Below are positions 1 through 7,444 of a DNA stretch of 20,329 nt, in pieces (position 1 is the stretch's first letter; every line of letters begins with the position of its first letter). The translations under genes were made by a program, and so were the position numbers. The notes under the pieces were generated by a model that did not search any database, was not told the DNA's origin, and was given only the letters and a program-made list of their open reading frames with translations. Origin of the DNA: Treponema sp. (GTDB lineage Bacteria; Spirochaetota; Spirochaetia; Treponematales; Treponemataceae); contig JAEETM010000058.1 of assembly GCA_016290335.1 (NCBI GenBank), positions 1 to 20,329 on the forward strand, read 5' to 3'.

Positions 1-1167
1 GGGGCCTTTTCAACCGCAATTTTGCAAAGCTCCAGCGCGACAACTGTAATGGTAATCGGATTTGTATCAGCAGATGTAATGAGCTTACCTGTTGCAATCG
101 CAATTATTTTCGGTGCAAACATCGGAACAACCATAACAGCTCAAATAATTGCCTTTAAGCTTTCAAATTATATATACGTTTTTATTTTCATCGGATTTTT
201 ACTGTCATTCATAGTAAAAAATCAAAAGTGGAAAAATATAGGAATAAGCATTTTTGCTTTTGGCCTTTTGTTTTTGGGAATTGAAACAATGGCCGGCGTT
301 ATGAAACCGCTTGCAAAAAGCACCTTGTTCATTCAGATGATGGAAAAAGTTTCCGACATTCCGATTCTCGGAGTTCTGACCGGCACGCTGATGACTGTAA
401 TCGTTCAAAGTTCCAGTGCAACGATTGCCGTCCTTCAAAATTTTGCTTCCCAGGACACAGGTGACGGAATGACAAGCGTAATCGGACTTTCCGGCGCAAT
501 CCCGATTCTTCTCGGCGACAACATCGGAACGACAATAACGGCAATCCTCGCCTCAATCGGACAGTCAAAAAACGCTAAACGCAGCGCAATAGCCCACAGC
601 CTTTTCAATATTTCCGGCGCGCTGATTTTCATCTGGATAATTCCGATTTTTGCGAAATTCGTTCAAGCTGTCAGCCCGAAAGGAATCGAGATTTCCGTAA
701 TTTCAAGGCAGATTGCAAACGCCCACACAATTTTTAATGTCGCCATGACAATCATCTGGATTCCGCTTTTGAAAGTGATGGTAAAAATCGTAAACCGCCT
801 TGTAAAAGACGACGGGCAAAAAAATCCGCTTCAGGTGGACAGTATGGAAAATCTTCTGAATTACAGACTTCTGAACGAGCCTGAATCTGCCCTTCTTTTG
901 ATTCAGTCAAAGGTTGATAATGTGCTGGATTTTGCGAACATAACTAAAGAAAAAATTTCGGAAAATAAAATTGAAGATGAGCAGGAATTTTTTGATGAAG
1001 TCCTATTCGTCCAAAGAGAAGGAGAAAAACTGATGAATTACATAACTGCACTGATTGCCACGAACAAACTGAATGATGAACAGGCTGTCTTGTGTGAAGA
1101 GCTGATAATAAAATTGCACAAATCAGAAAAAAAACTGAACAAAGCGGTCAAAAAAGGTATAAGATAA
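1..1167 (+). CDS. Na+/phosphate symporter with PhoU-like tail, 5' partial
   Basis: Membrane symporter of the Na/Pi-cotransporter (NptA/YjbB) family, importing or exporting inorganic phosphate with sodium. The reading frame is open to base 1, so the start lies upstream of the window; the TTG at 22 is internal. Two copies of the family's QSSSAT motif are visible, one at bases 25-42 and one around residue 127 counted from base 22. Each is followed by hydrophobic helices and a GDNIGTT/GANIGTT motif, the inverted-repeat topology typical of the family. From about residue 280 the protein becomes soluble, charged and helical, which fits the PhoU-like domain that many bacterial members carry. It ends 4 bases before a PhoB-like regulator and is probably co-transcribed with it, so phosphate sensing is the likely context. 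Family assignment is firm; transport direction is not known. Confidence 0.9.
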   Translation, partial: GAFSTAILQSSSATTVMVIGFVSADVMSLPVAIAIIFGANIGTTITAQIIAFKLSNYIYVFIFIGFLLSFIVKNQKWKNIGISIFAFGLLFLGIETMAGVMKPLAKSTLFIQMMEKVSDIPILGVLTGTLMTVIVQSSSATIAVLQNFASQDTGDGMTSVIGLSGAIPILLGDNIGTTITAILASIGQSKNAKRSAIAHSLFNISGALIFIWIIPIFAKFVQAVSPKGIEISVISRQIANAHTIFNVAMTIIWIPLLKVMVKIVNRLVKDDGQKNPLQVDSMENLLNYRLLNEPESALLLIQSKVDNVLDFANITKEKISENKIEDEQEFFDEVLFVQREGEKLMNYITALIATNKLNDEQAVLCEELIIKLHKSEKKLNKAVKKGIR

Positions 1168-1171
1168 GAGT

Positions 1172-1840
1172 ATGATTTTACTTTTGGAAGATGACGATTC
1201 AATCAGAAAACTTGTTGAGTATGCTTTGGATTCCCAGAATATGTCTTGTAGAGGGTTTGCATGTCCTTTAGATTTTTGGAATGAAATAAGAAGTAATCAG
1301 GCAAACTTGATTCTTCTTGATATTATGCTGCCCGAGGAAGACGGTATTTCTATTCTAAAAAAGCTTAAAGCAGATGAAAATACTAAGCATATTCCTGTAA
1401 TAATGCTGACAGCAAAAACCACCGAATACGATACCGTTTTGGGACTTGAAACAGGAGCCGACGATTATATTCCAAAGCCATTTAGAATTATGGAACTTGT
1501 AGCACGGGTAAAGGCTGTACTAAGAAGGTACGAATCTGTCACAAATGCGCAGGAAGAGATTCTTGAAAGCGGATCTATAAAGCTATACAAAGCAAAGCAT
1601 CAGGTCTTTTGCGGGGAGAAAGAAATTTTTCTCACCGTAAAAGAATTTGACCTTTTATGCATTCTTCTGGAAAACAAAGGGAACATTATCACTCGCGAGA
1701 ACCTTCTTTCAAAAATCTGGAAAACGTATATGGATGTGGAAACAAGAACTGTCGATGTTCATATTCGCTATCTCAGAAAAAAACTGAACGACGAGGATAT
1801 CATAGAAACTATACGGGGAATTGGGTATAGAATAAAATGA
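1172..1840 (+). CDS. OmpR/PhoB-family response regulator
   Basis: Two-component response regulator of 222 residues, normal for the OmpR/PhoB class. The N-terminal receiver domain has the acidic cluster EDDD (residues 6-9), the phospho-acceptor Asp50 in LLDIMLP, a switch Thr in MLTAK and the conserved Lys in PKPF. The C-terminal winged helix (about 130-222) ends in the family's recognition-helix region DVHIRYLRKKL and RGIGYRIK. It starts 4 bases after the phosphate symporter, with only a weak upstream AAAGG, suggesting translational coupling. Its last four bases overlap the start of the kinase gene. The symporter context makes a PhoB-like phosphate-starvation regulator the best guess. The target genes cannot be read from the sequence. 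Confidence 0.9.
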   Translation: MILLLEDDDSIRKLVEYALDSQNMSCRGFACPLDFWNEIRSNQANLILLDIMLPEEDGISILKKLKADENTKHIPVIMLTAKTTEYDTVLGLETGADDYIPKPFRIMELVARVKAVLRRYESVTNAQEEILESGSIKLYKAKHQVFCGEKEIFLTVKEFDLLCILLENKGNIITRENLLSKIWKTYMDVETRTVDVHIRYLRKKLNDEDIIETIRGIGYRIK

Positions 1841-3174
1841 AAATAAAATCATTGACTTTAAGAATTTTTATAAACACATTTATTGTTGGCGTAGCAGTCT
1901 ATTTTGCATGCGCAGTAATTTTCATCGATTCTTTTTACAAATATTTTGAAAAACAGATTTTTTCAGAGCTCGAAAACGAATGTGAGTATCTTTCACTTCT
2001 GCCAAACTTTGAAGGCATAAAAACCGAGAACAGAATTACGGTCATTGATTTTCAGGGCAATGTGATTTTTGACAATCAGACTAATCCTGCAGAAATGGAA
2101 AATCATGCTTTAAGGACTGAGTTTATTGAGGCAATGAATAAAGGCTCTGCCATGGTTTCACGTTATTCTTCAACTATGCTTCAGAAAAATCTTTATTTTG
2201 CAAAACGGCTTGAAAATAACACTGTACTCAGGATTTCCTGCCGCCAATATACGGTGGGTATTTTGATATTGGGTTTAAGTCAGGCTCTTTTAGTCATGCT
2301 TATGATAGCACTGATTATTTCCGGAATGGCAGCATCTGGACTTTCAAAAAAAATCACAAAATCTATTGAGCGAATTGATTTTGACAATCCCGAAAAAAAT
2401 GAAAGCTTCAATGAATTCAAGCCCTTCATTAAGCGGATTAGCGATGAAAACTTTGAGAAAAAACAGCGTGAAGAAATCAGAAAGCAGTTTTCTGCAAATG
2501 TAAGTCACGAACTAAAAACTCCGCTTACAAGTATAAGCGGTTTTGCTGAAATAATGAAATACGGCACAGTTGATGAAAAAACAATGATCAGTTTCTCTCA
2601 AGATATCTACAATGAAAGCCAAAGGATGATTCGTCTTGTAAACGACATATTAAAGCTGTCAAAGCTCGATGAAGAATCCATCACGATGGAAAAAGAAGAA
2701 GCCTGCCTTGATGAAATTTGTCTTGATACGATAAAATCTCTGAAATCTTATGCAAAAAAGAAAAATGTTTCCATAAAATTTGAAAACAGAACAAAAGAAG
2801 CAGTTTATGTAAACGGAGTTCCAACCGTCATACAGGAGATGATTTTTAATCTTATAGAAAACGCAATCAAATACAACAAAGAAAACGGAAGCGTTATTGT
2901 GAAAATCGAAAAAATCACTTTGGAAAGAGATTATCTGAGGCTTTGCGTTAAGGACACGGGAATCGGGATTGCAGAAAATCAGCAGGAAAGAATCTTTGAG
3001 CGTTTTTACAGAATAGACAAAAGCCGTTCCAAAGACCTTCAGAGCAACAGAACGACAGGCACTGGACTGGGGCTTTCAATCGTAAAGCACGGCGCAAAAT
3101 ATCACAATGCAAAAGTCAGCGTAAAAAGCAAAATCGGGGAAGGAAGTGAGTTTTCCCTAATGTTTCCGATATAA
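1837..3174 (+). CDS. Sensor histidine kinase, PhoR-like
   Basis: Membrane sensor kinase of 445 residues, partner of the overlapping response regulator. A first membrane segment lies near residues 9-31 and a second near 140-166, with an extracytoplasmic loop of about 110 residues between them. No clear HAMP or PAS domain is seen after the second segment; a short linker leads to the dimerisation helix. The phospho-acceptor His224 sits in SHELKTPL. The ATPase domain shows the N box (NLIENAIKYN), G1 box (DTGIGIA), F box (ERFYRID) and G2 box (GTGLGLSIVKH), so it looks catalytically intact. The four-base ATGA overlap with the regulator gene implies coupled translation. The neighbouring symporter with a PhoU-like tail suggests a phosphate signal; the ligand itself is inference. 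Confidence 0.9.
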   Translation: MKIKSLTLRIFINTFIVGVAVYFACAVIFIDSFYKYFEKQIFSELENECEYLSLLPNFEGIKTENRITVIDFQGNVIFDNQTNPAEMENHALRTEFIEAMNKGSAMVSRYSSTMLQKNLYFAKRLENNTVLRISCRQYTVGILILGLSQALLVMLMIALIISGMAASGLSKKITKSIERIDFDNPEKNESFNEFKPFIKRISDENFEKKQREEIRKQFSANVSHELKTPLTSISGFAEIMKYGTVDEKTMISFSQDIYNESQRMIRLVNDILKLSKLDEESITMEKEEACLDEICLDTIKSLKSYAKKKNVSIKFENRTKEAVYVNGVPTVIQEMIFNLIENAIKYNKENGSVIVKIEKITLERDYLRLCVKDTGIGIAENQQERIFERFYRIDKSRSKDLQSNRTTGTGLGLSIVKHGAKYHNAKVSVKSKIGEGSEFSLMFPI

Positions 3175-3298
3175 TGTAATAATCACATAACATAATTTTC
3201 AAAGCCGACAAACCGGTCAAGCCCTCCGTTTAGCTAATTGGAAATTATTGACGTTACGCTTGCTTCACTCGCGTTAGGCTATGGAGCGGTGCGAAGCA

Positions 3299-3359
3299 GT
3301 CTGCGTAAGCAGACCGGCCGTAGGCAAGCCGCGGAACAGCCGACCGCCACTTGTGGCGG
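3299..3359. repeat. GC-rich hairpin cluster downstream of the kinase
   Basis: In the 195-base gap after the kinase gene the sequence turns GC-rich and folds into three consecutive small hairpins. They are GTCTGC/GCAGAC with a GTAA loop (3299-3314), CGGC/GCCG (3315-3331) and CCGCCAC/GTGGCGG with almost no loop (3344-3359). None is followed by a T-run on either strand, so these are not ordinary intrinsic terminators. The composition differs sharply from the flanking AT-rich genes and resembles a dispersed intergenic repeat. It may protect the 3' ends of the convergent kinase and acetyltransferase transcripts; that role is a guess. Bases 3175-3298 otherwise show nothing. Confidence 0.55.
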
Positions 3360-3369
3360 GAACGCCCTG

Positions 3370-3954
3370 TTATTCCTTCTGTTCTGAAGGATCGAGCATT
3401 TTAATAACTTTTGCAGGCACCCCACCGACTACCGCAAAATCCGGAACATCTTTAGTAACTACAGCTCCTGCCGCAACTACTGCATATTCGCCGATTGTAA
3501 CGCCGGGACAAACTGTAACGTTCATTCCAAGCCAGGCATTCTTTTTGATTGTGACTTTGCCGTAGGTGTATTTTGTGTGTCGCTCATTAAAGTCGTGATT
3601 GATTGTAGCAATGCGAAGGCCGGGAGCAATGCAAACTCCGTCGCCAAACTCTATTCCGCCGGATGCCGACAAAATGGCAGAGTGATTAATGAAGACATTT
3701 TTCCCGAACTTTACACGGTTTCCAAAATCGCAGATAAAAGGTGTGAGAATGCGAACATCATCGAGCTTGCGGCCAAAAAGTTCTTCCAGGTCAGAAACAT
3801 AACTTTCATCATCGGGCATCTTTGCATTTGCAATTGCACAGAGTTTCCTGGCACGCATCATCTCACTGACTGCTTCCTTAAAATAAGGCTCACGAACATC
3901 TGTTGGTCCGCCTTTTTCCATAAGTTCATAAACATAGTCTGGGGTGTAGTCCAT
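3370..3954 (-). CDS. Sugar O-acetyltransferase, maltose/galactoside acetyltransferase type
   Basis: Cytoplasmic acetyl-CoA-dependent sugar O-acetyltransferase of the hexapeptide-repeat (Maa/LacA/NodL) family; 194 residues, normal length. The N-terminal helical domain (about 1-60, with the motif MMRARKLC) is the maltose acetyltransferase domain. It is followed by left-handed beta-helix hexapeptide repeats: VKFGKN, GIEFGDGVCIAPG, VTIKKNAWLGMNVTVCPG and VTIGEYAVVAAGAVV. The catalytic His lies in TINHDFNERH, and the C-terminal GGVPAKVI is typical. The ATG at 3954 is preceded by a strong AAGGAGG. The gene is transcribed away from a TetR regulator, with 134 bases between the two starts, so control by that regulator is plausible. 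The acceptor sugar is unknown. Confidence 0.9.
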   Translation of the reverse strand: MDYTPDYVYELMEKGGPTDVREPYFKEAVSEMMRARKLCAIANAKMPDDESYVSDLEELFGRKLDDVRILTPFICDFGNRVKFGKNVFINHSAILSASGGIEFGDGVCIAPGLRIATINHDFNERHTKYTYGKVTIKKNAWLGMNVTVCPGVTIGEYAVVAAGAVVTKDVPDFAVVGGVPAKVIKMLDPSEQKE

Positions 3955-3980
3955 AGCTTCCTCCTTGGTTTTACATCTTA

Positions 3981-3986
3981 ATTATA
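3981..3986 (-). promoter_or_regulatory. Possible -10 box of the acetyltransferase
   Basis: On the minus strand this hexamer reads TATAAT and lies 26 bases upstream of the acetyltransferase ATG, leaving room for its Shine-Dalgarno. The -35 region is AT-rich without a clear TTGACA, so the call rests on the -10 alone. Confidence 0.35.
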
Positions 3987-4022
3987 AGCGACACATGTCT
4001 TTTTTTTAAGAACAGGTTATGG

Positions 4023-4043
4023 TATAATGTTGTTTAAACGACA
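4023..4043 (+). promoter_or_regulatory. TetR gene -10 box with overlapping palindrome
   Basis: A consensus TATAAT at 4023-4028 precedes the TetR gene. Starting on its last base is a 16-base palindrome (4028-4043, half site TGTTGTTT, 7 of 8 positions matched) centred on GTTTAAAC. A palindrome placed between the -10 and the transcription start is where an autorepressing TetR dimer would bind. No good -35 is visible, only a T-run. The operator assignment is inference from position and symmetry. Confidence 0.45.
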
Positions 4044-4088
4044 GATGTTGCAAATGTGCCTATTAAAGAGGCTTTTCTGGAGGTAAAA

Positions 4089-4652
4089 ATGGTTGAAGAG
4101 AAAATCGATCCGCGCATTGTCCGTACAAAGGAAGCGATTCAAACGGTTTTTAAGCAGATGGTCTGTGAACTTCCTTATGAAAAAATTACAGTAAAGGCAA
4201 TTACCGAGGCGGCCAGAATCAATCGCAATACTTTTTATCTTCATTATAATTGCGTGGATGATGTGCTTGCGGAGATTCAAGAAAAACATTCCGGCGAATA
4301 CAGTGCAATTGTTTCGGGCCTTGACCAGCTTAAGGATACGGACAAGCTTGTGCGTTCTTTTTTTGAATACATGGAAGCTCAGGATGATTTTTTTAAGCGT
4401 GTTACCTGCGACAGCCGTTTTGACTATATCCACGAAAGAATGCAGAACCGGGTTACAAAGCAGGCTGCAGAATCTCGTCCTCTTAAAGGTCTGAACCAGA
4501 GTGTGCGCAACATCCTTTTGACTTTTAATAACTGCATTGTCCTGCTTTACCGCCAGTGGGTTGCCGACGGTCGCAAGATTCCTATGGAAGAAATGATTGA
4601 GCTTGCAACGACGCTTCTGGAAAATGGGATGAAGGGATTCAGGAATAAGTAA
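4089..4652 (+). CDS. TetR/AcrR-family transcriptional regulator
   Basis: DNA-binding repressor-type protein of 187 residues. The N-terminal helix-turn-helix is clear: RTKEAIQTVFKQMV, then EKITVKAITEAA and RINRNTFYLHY (roughly residues 10-60), matching the TetR_N pattern. The C-terminal ligand-binding half is helical and unremarkable, like the TetR_C_8 group in Firmicutes-like regulators. An in-frame ATG exists at 4056, but the ATG at 4089 has GGAGG five bases upstream and begins the protein just before the conserved helix, so I use 4089. The gene is divergent from the sugar acetyltransferase and probably autoregulated through the palindrome at 4028-4043. The effector is unknown. Confidence 0.85.
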   Translation: MVEEKIDPRIVRTKEAIQTVFKQMVCELPYEKITVKAITEAARINRNTFYLHYNCVDDVLAEIQEKHSGEYSAIVSGLDQLKDTDKLVRSFFEYMEAQDDFFKRVTCDSRFDYIHERMQNRVTKQAAESRPLKGLNQSVRNILLTFNNCIVLLYRQWVADGRKIPMEEMIELATTLLENGMKGFRNK

Positions 4653-4681
4653 AACAATTTCCTGTTTGTAAAAAAATCATA

Positions 4682-4736
4682 TTGACAATCATCTATGTAT
4701 TAGTTATGATTCAACATATAGATAAATATCAATATG
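4682..4736 (+). promoter_or_regulatory. Ars operon promoter and ArsR-type operator
   Basis: A perfect TTGACA (4682-4687) is separated by 17 bases from TATGAT (4705-4710), a near-consensus housekeeping promoter. Just downstream, 4715-4736 is a 22-base AT-rich palindrome with 9 of 11 paired positions (half site CATATAGATAA). It covers the expected transcript start and reaches the Shine-Dalgarno GAGG. Position and AT-rich dyad symmetry fit an ArsR/SmtB operator, so metalloid-induced derepression of the downstream genes is likely. Confidence 0.7.
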
Positions 4737-4745
4737 AGGTTTCCT

Positions 4746-5063
4746 ATGAATGAAACAGAACTCGCTCTTATCTGCAAGGCTTTGGGAGATGAAAACCGCC
4801 TTCAGATTATTAAAATGCTCACAGGCGGAGAATTGTGTGCCTGTAAAATTCTTGACGCTTTTAATATCACTCAGCCTACCCTCTCCCACCACATGAAGAT
4901 TCTTACAGAATGTAATCTTGTCAATTCGAGAAAAGAAGGAAAGTGGACATATTATTCAATAAACTGCAACAAGTTTTCTGAGTTTAAAAGCGCTGTTTCT
5001 CAGTTTACCTGCAAAACTTCTCCTGCAAAAAAATCAGATGGAAAGTGCTGCTGTAAGGATTAG
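4746..5063 (+). CDS. arsR: ArsR-family metalloid-responsive repressor
   Basis: Winged-helix repressor of 105 residues. The helix-turn-helix region contains ELCACKILDAF followed by ITQPTLSHHMKIL. The two cysteines Cys31 and Cys33 sit where E. coli-type ArsR has its ELCVCDL As(III)/Sb(III)-binding motif, so trivalent metalloid sensing is likely. The tail ends in three consecutive cysteines (101-103), which could add a third ligand. An ATG at 4734 is also in frame, but the GAGG at 4736-4739 lies inside that extension and is well spaced for the ATG at 4746. It heads a four-gene operon with a permease and two cysteine-rich redox proteins and probably represses its own promoter. A sensor for another soft metal is the main alternative. 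Confidence 0.88.
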   Translation: MNETELALICKALGDENRLQIIKMLTGGELCACKILDAFNITQPTLSHHMKILTECNLVNSRKEGKWTYYSINCNKFSEFKSAVSQFTCKTSPAKKSDGKCCCKD

Positions 5064-5068
5064 CGATT

Positions 5069-6064
5069 ATGGGAAGCTTTATTCAAAATCAGATTCTTGG
5101 AATGCAATGGCTCAATACACTGATTGGAAAAATACTTTCTGCTGCCGGACTTGATATCGAAAGCCGCTTTGGTGGAAGCCTTCACTTTTTCCTTTATGAT
5201 GTAATTAAAATCACAATTCTTCTTTTTGTGCTGATATTTTTGATTTCATATATTCAGTCCTATTTTCCGCCTGAAAGAAGTAAAAAGATACTTTCGCATT
5301 GCAAGGGATTTTCTGCCCGGGTAATTGCTGCGCTTTTGGGAACGGTAACATCCTTTTGTTCCTGTTCTTCAATTCCTCTTTTTATGGGATTTACGACTGC
5401 AGGGCTTCCGCTTGGAGTTACCTTTAGTTTTTTGATTTCTTCTCCTATGGTTGATTTTGCATCGCTCATTCTTTTAACAAGCATTTTTGGCTGGAAGATT
5501 GCGATTGCTTATGTTGTGCTGGGGCTTATTGTCGCTATTGCCGGCGGAACAATAATAGAACATCTTCATATGGAAGATCAGGTTGCTGATTTTATTCGTA
5601 ATGGAAAAAGTGTTTGCCTTGCAGAAGAAAAGCTTTCGCAGAAACAGAGGCTCATTTCTGCATTGCACTCTGTTTCCGATACTCTCAAAAAAGTCTTTCC
5701 TTATATTCTTTTGAGTGTGGCGGTGGGAGCAATAATTCATAACTGGATTCCTGAGGACTGGATTGTCAGCCTACTTGGTAAGAAAAATCCGCTTGGTGTA
5801 ATTCTTGCAGTTTTTGCGGGCATTCCCATGTATGCAGATATTTTTGGCTGTATTTCAATTTCTGAAAGCCTCTTAATGAAGGGTGCGCTCTTGGGAGTTG
5901 TTTTGAGTTTTATGATGGCAGTAACGACTTTGAGTTTGCCTTCGCTGATTATGCTTAAAAAGGCGATAAAAACAAAGCTGCTGGTAACTTTTGTTTCGAT
6001 CTGCGTAGCCGGAATAATTCTTGTGGGATATTTTTTTAATGCTTTTCAGGCATTGTTTTTATAA
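5069..6064 (+). CDS. ArsP-like permease (DUF318/UPF0718 family)
   Basis: Integral membrane protein of 331 residues with about eight hydrophobic segments, belonging to the permease family that includes ArsP, an efflux permease for trivalent organoarsenicals. The characteristic segment SFCSCSSIPLF (about residues 95-105, Cys97 and Cys99) followed by GLPLGVTFSFLISSPMVD is the family signature. A second similar half begins near residue 205, and GIPMYADIFG lies at about 254. Start ATG at 5069 with AAGGA nine bases upstream. It follows the ArsR gene by 5 bases and is followed by a thioredoxin-like protein, a common arrangement for this family. Export of a methylated or inorganic arsenical is the best inference; another soft metal is possible. 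Confidence 0.85.
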   Translation: MGSFIQNQILGMQWLNTLIGKILSAAGLDIESRFGGSLHFFLYDVIKITILLFVLIFLISYIQSYFPPERSKKILSHCKGFSARVIAALLGTVTSFCSCSSIPLFMGFTTAGLPLGVTFSFLISSPMVDFASLILLTSIFGWKIAIAYVVLGLIVAIAGGTIIEHLHMEDQVADFIRNGKSVCLAEEKLSQKQRLISALHSVSDTLKKVFPYILLSVAVGAIIHNWIPEDWIVSLLGKKNPLGVILAVFAGIPMYADIFGCISISESLLMKGALLGVVLSFMMAVTTLSLPSLIMLKKAIKTKLLVTFVSICVAGIILVGYFFNAFQALFL

Positions 6065-6082
6065 ATCGTTAAGGAGGATTTA

Positions 6083-6322
6083 ATGGAAAATCTTACAATT
6101 AAAGTTTATGGCAGCGGCTGCAAAGGTTGCCAGACTTTACATCAGAATGTGATTGATGCGCTTGCCGAAATGAATATTGCGGCTGACGTTCAATACATTA
6201 CAGACATGCAGAAAATTATGGAGACAGGAGTTATGGGGCTGCCTGCCCTCGCAGTGAACGATAAGATTGTTTCGGCTGGAAAAGTCTTAAGTGTGGCAGA
6301 CGTTAAAAAGTATTTGGGATAG
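6083..6322 (+). CDS. Small thioredoxin-like CxxC protein
   Basis: Cytoplasmic protein of 79 residues with a compact thioredoxin fold of the 'redox-active disulfide protein 2' group (Thioredoxin_3 type). It starts IKVYGSGCKGC, giving a redox pair Cys13/Cys16, followed by a helix, a cis-proline-type segment MGLPALAVNDKIV and a short C-terminal helix. The ATG is preceded by a strong AAGGAGGA. It lies 18 bases after the ArsP-like permease. Members of this group are frequently found next to DUF318 permeases, where they may reduce or hand over a thiol-bound substrate; that role is inference. No signal peptide is present. Confidence 0.85.
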   Translation: MENLTIKVYGSGCKGCQTLHQNVIDALAEMNIAADVQYITDMQKIMETGVMGLPALAVNDKIVSAGKVLSVADVKKYLG

Positions 6323-6325
6323 AAA

Positions 6326-6775
6326 ATGACTCACAAAGAAAAAGCAGTAAATTATTTTTCGCAGAAATTGCATTGTTCTCAGGCTGTTCTAGCGGCTTTT
6401 GCCAAAGAGTGTGGAATTACAGAAGAAGAGGCTTTTAAGCTTGGCAGTTGTTTTGGCAGCGGTATGCGTAAGGGCCAGGTGTGTGGCGCAGTGACCGGAG
6501 CCCTGATGGTATTAGGATTATTGTATGGTCAGAAGTCTGCCGGTGACACAGAAGGCCGTCAGGTCTCAAACAAAGTAAATGATTTAATGATGGATCGCTT
6601 CAAAGAAAAATGCGGCTCTTATATCTGTAATGATTTACTAGGCTGCGATGTGTCTACAGCAGAAGGCGTTCAATATTGCCGCGATAATAAACTGTTCACA
6701 GACTTCTGCCCAAAAATGGTGGTTGCTGCTGTAGATGTTGTTGAAGACATTATTCTGGAACAGAAAAGCGTATAA
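6326..6775 (+). CDS. C_GCAxxG_C_C family redox protein
   Basis: Protein of 149 residues matching the C_GCAxxG_C_C family: conserved cysteines at 17, 29, 42 and 53 with the core motif VCGAVTGALMVLG, followed by further cysteines near the C terminus (KCGSYICNDLLGC and YCRDN). It begins with the typical HKEKAVNYF segment. Family members are thought to bind redox cofactors or metals and often accompany redox or metal-handling genes; a precise reaction is not known. The gene starts 3 bases after the thioredoxin-like gene and is the last gene of the ArsR-headed operon. It ends only 6 bases from the convergent flavoprotein gene, with no obvious terminator between them. Confidence 0.85.
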   Translation: MTHKEKAVNYFSQKLHCSQAVLAAFAKECGITEEEAFKLGSCFGSGMRKGQVCGAVTGALMVLGLLYGQKSAGDTEGRQVSNKVNDLMMDRFKEKCGSYICNDLLGCDVSTAEGVQYCRDNKLFTDFCPKMVVAAVDVVEDIILEQKSV

Positions 6776-6781
6776 GTTTTT

Positions 6782-7258
6782 TTACGACTCATTCACCAGT
6801 TTTCCAGTCATGTGCTCAATTTCCAGTTCAAGGCACTGAACACGCGGCAGGGCATTTGTAAGTTCTTTTTCAAGATATGCCTGGTCGTCTGTAAACTTCT
6901 GTACAAGCTTTGTGCAGATTTTGCGGGTCAGCTCCGGGTCTGTCACAAGTCGGATTTTTCCAAAGACGATTACGCTGTTGATGTTCAAAGCCCACTCCCC
7001 TTCCTTGCGGTAACCTGAATCGTAAACACAGAAGCTTGCCTTGTCGTAATATTTGATGGCATCAATTTTGTGCCCCTCTTTTGCACAGTGAAAATAAATC
7101 TTGTTATCTTCTTCGCTGTAAAGGTGAGAAAGAGGAAGCCCGTAAGGGTAGCCGTCGTCGCCGAGAAGTGAAAGAACTCCGCGTTTTTCATTTTTCAAAA
7201 TCTCTTTGCATTCAGCATCTGTAATCTGCTGTTTGAATCTTCGCATTGGTCGGAACAT
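6782..7258 (-). CDS. Pyridoxamine 5'-phosphate oxidase-like (NimA-type) flavoprotein
   Basis: Cytoplasmic FMN-binding split-barrel protein of 158 residues, related to NimA nitroimidazole-resistance proteins and uncharacterised clostridial relatives. Visible features are MRRFKQQITDAEC at the N terminus, KRGVLSLLGDDGYPYGLPLSH (first barrel strands), KIYFHCAKEGHKIDAI (flavin-phosphate contact region with His) and SVIVFGKIRLV. I keep the ATG at 7258 rather than the one at 7246 because relatives, as I recall them, begin MFR-x-MRR. No Shine-Dalgarno precedes either; a consensus -10 ends six bases upstream of 7258, suggesting a leaderless mRNA. The physiological substrate is unknown, and nitro-reduction is only a family-level possibility. 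Confidence 0.85.
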   Translation of the reverse strand: MFRPMRRFKQQITDAECKEILKNEKRGVLSLLGDDGYPYGLPLSHLYSEEDNKIYFHCAKEGHKIDAIKYYDKASFCVYDSGYRKEGEWALNINSVIVFGKIRLVTDPELTRKICTKLVQKFTDDQAYLEKELTNALPRVQCLELEIEHMTGKLVNES

Positions 7259-7264
7259 AATATG

Positions 7265-7293
7265 ATTATAACGTAAACGGAGGTTCGTGTCTC
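7265..7293 (-). promoter_or_regulatory. Promoter of the NimA-like gene, leaderless geometry
   Basis: On the minus strand GAGACA (7293-7288) is followed after 17 bases by a perfect TATAAT (7270-7265). Six bases then separate the -10 from the ATG at 7258, so transcription should begin at or within a base or two of the start codon. Confidence 0.6.
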
Positions 7294-7444
7294 TTATAGA
7301 TTTTTATTCAAATATCAAACGCACAAAATTATATTTTCATAATTTCACATTTCAGAATATCGCGAACAGACAAAGGTCAAGCTTCATAAGGCTGAACTTT
7401 TTCCTCGGTTAATAGGCTTAATGCAAATTGAAGGAGAAACTTTT

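Noticed and set aside
3577..3981. Plus-strand reading frame over the acetyltransferase
   Set aside because: Antisense to a hexapeptide acetyltransferase with full motifs; no ribosome binding site.
4017..4433. Minus-strand reading frame (138 codons) over the TetR gene
   Set aside because: Antisense to a clear TetR regulator; basic, compositionally odd translation without a domain.
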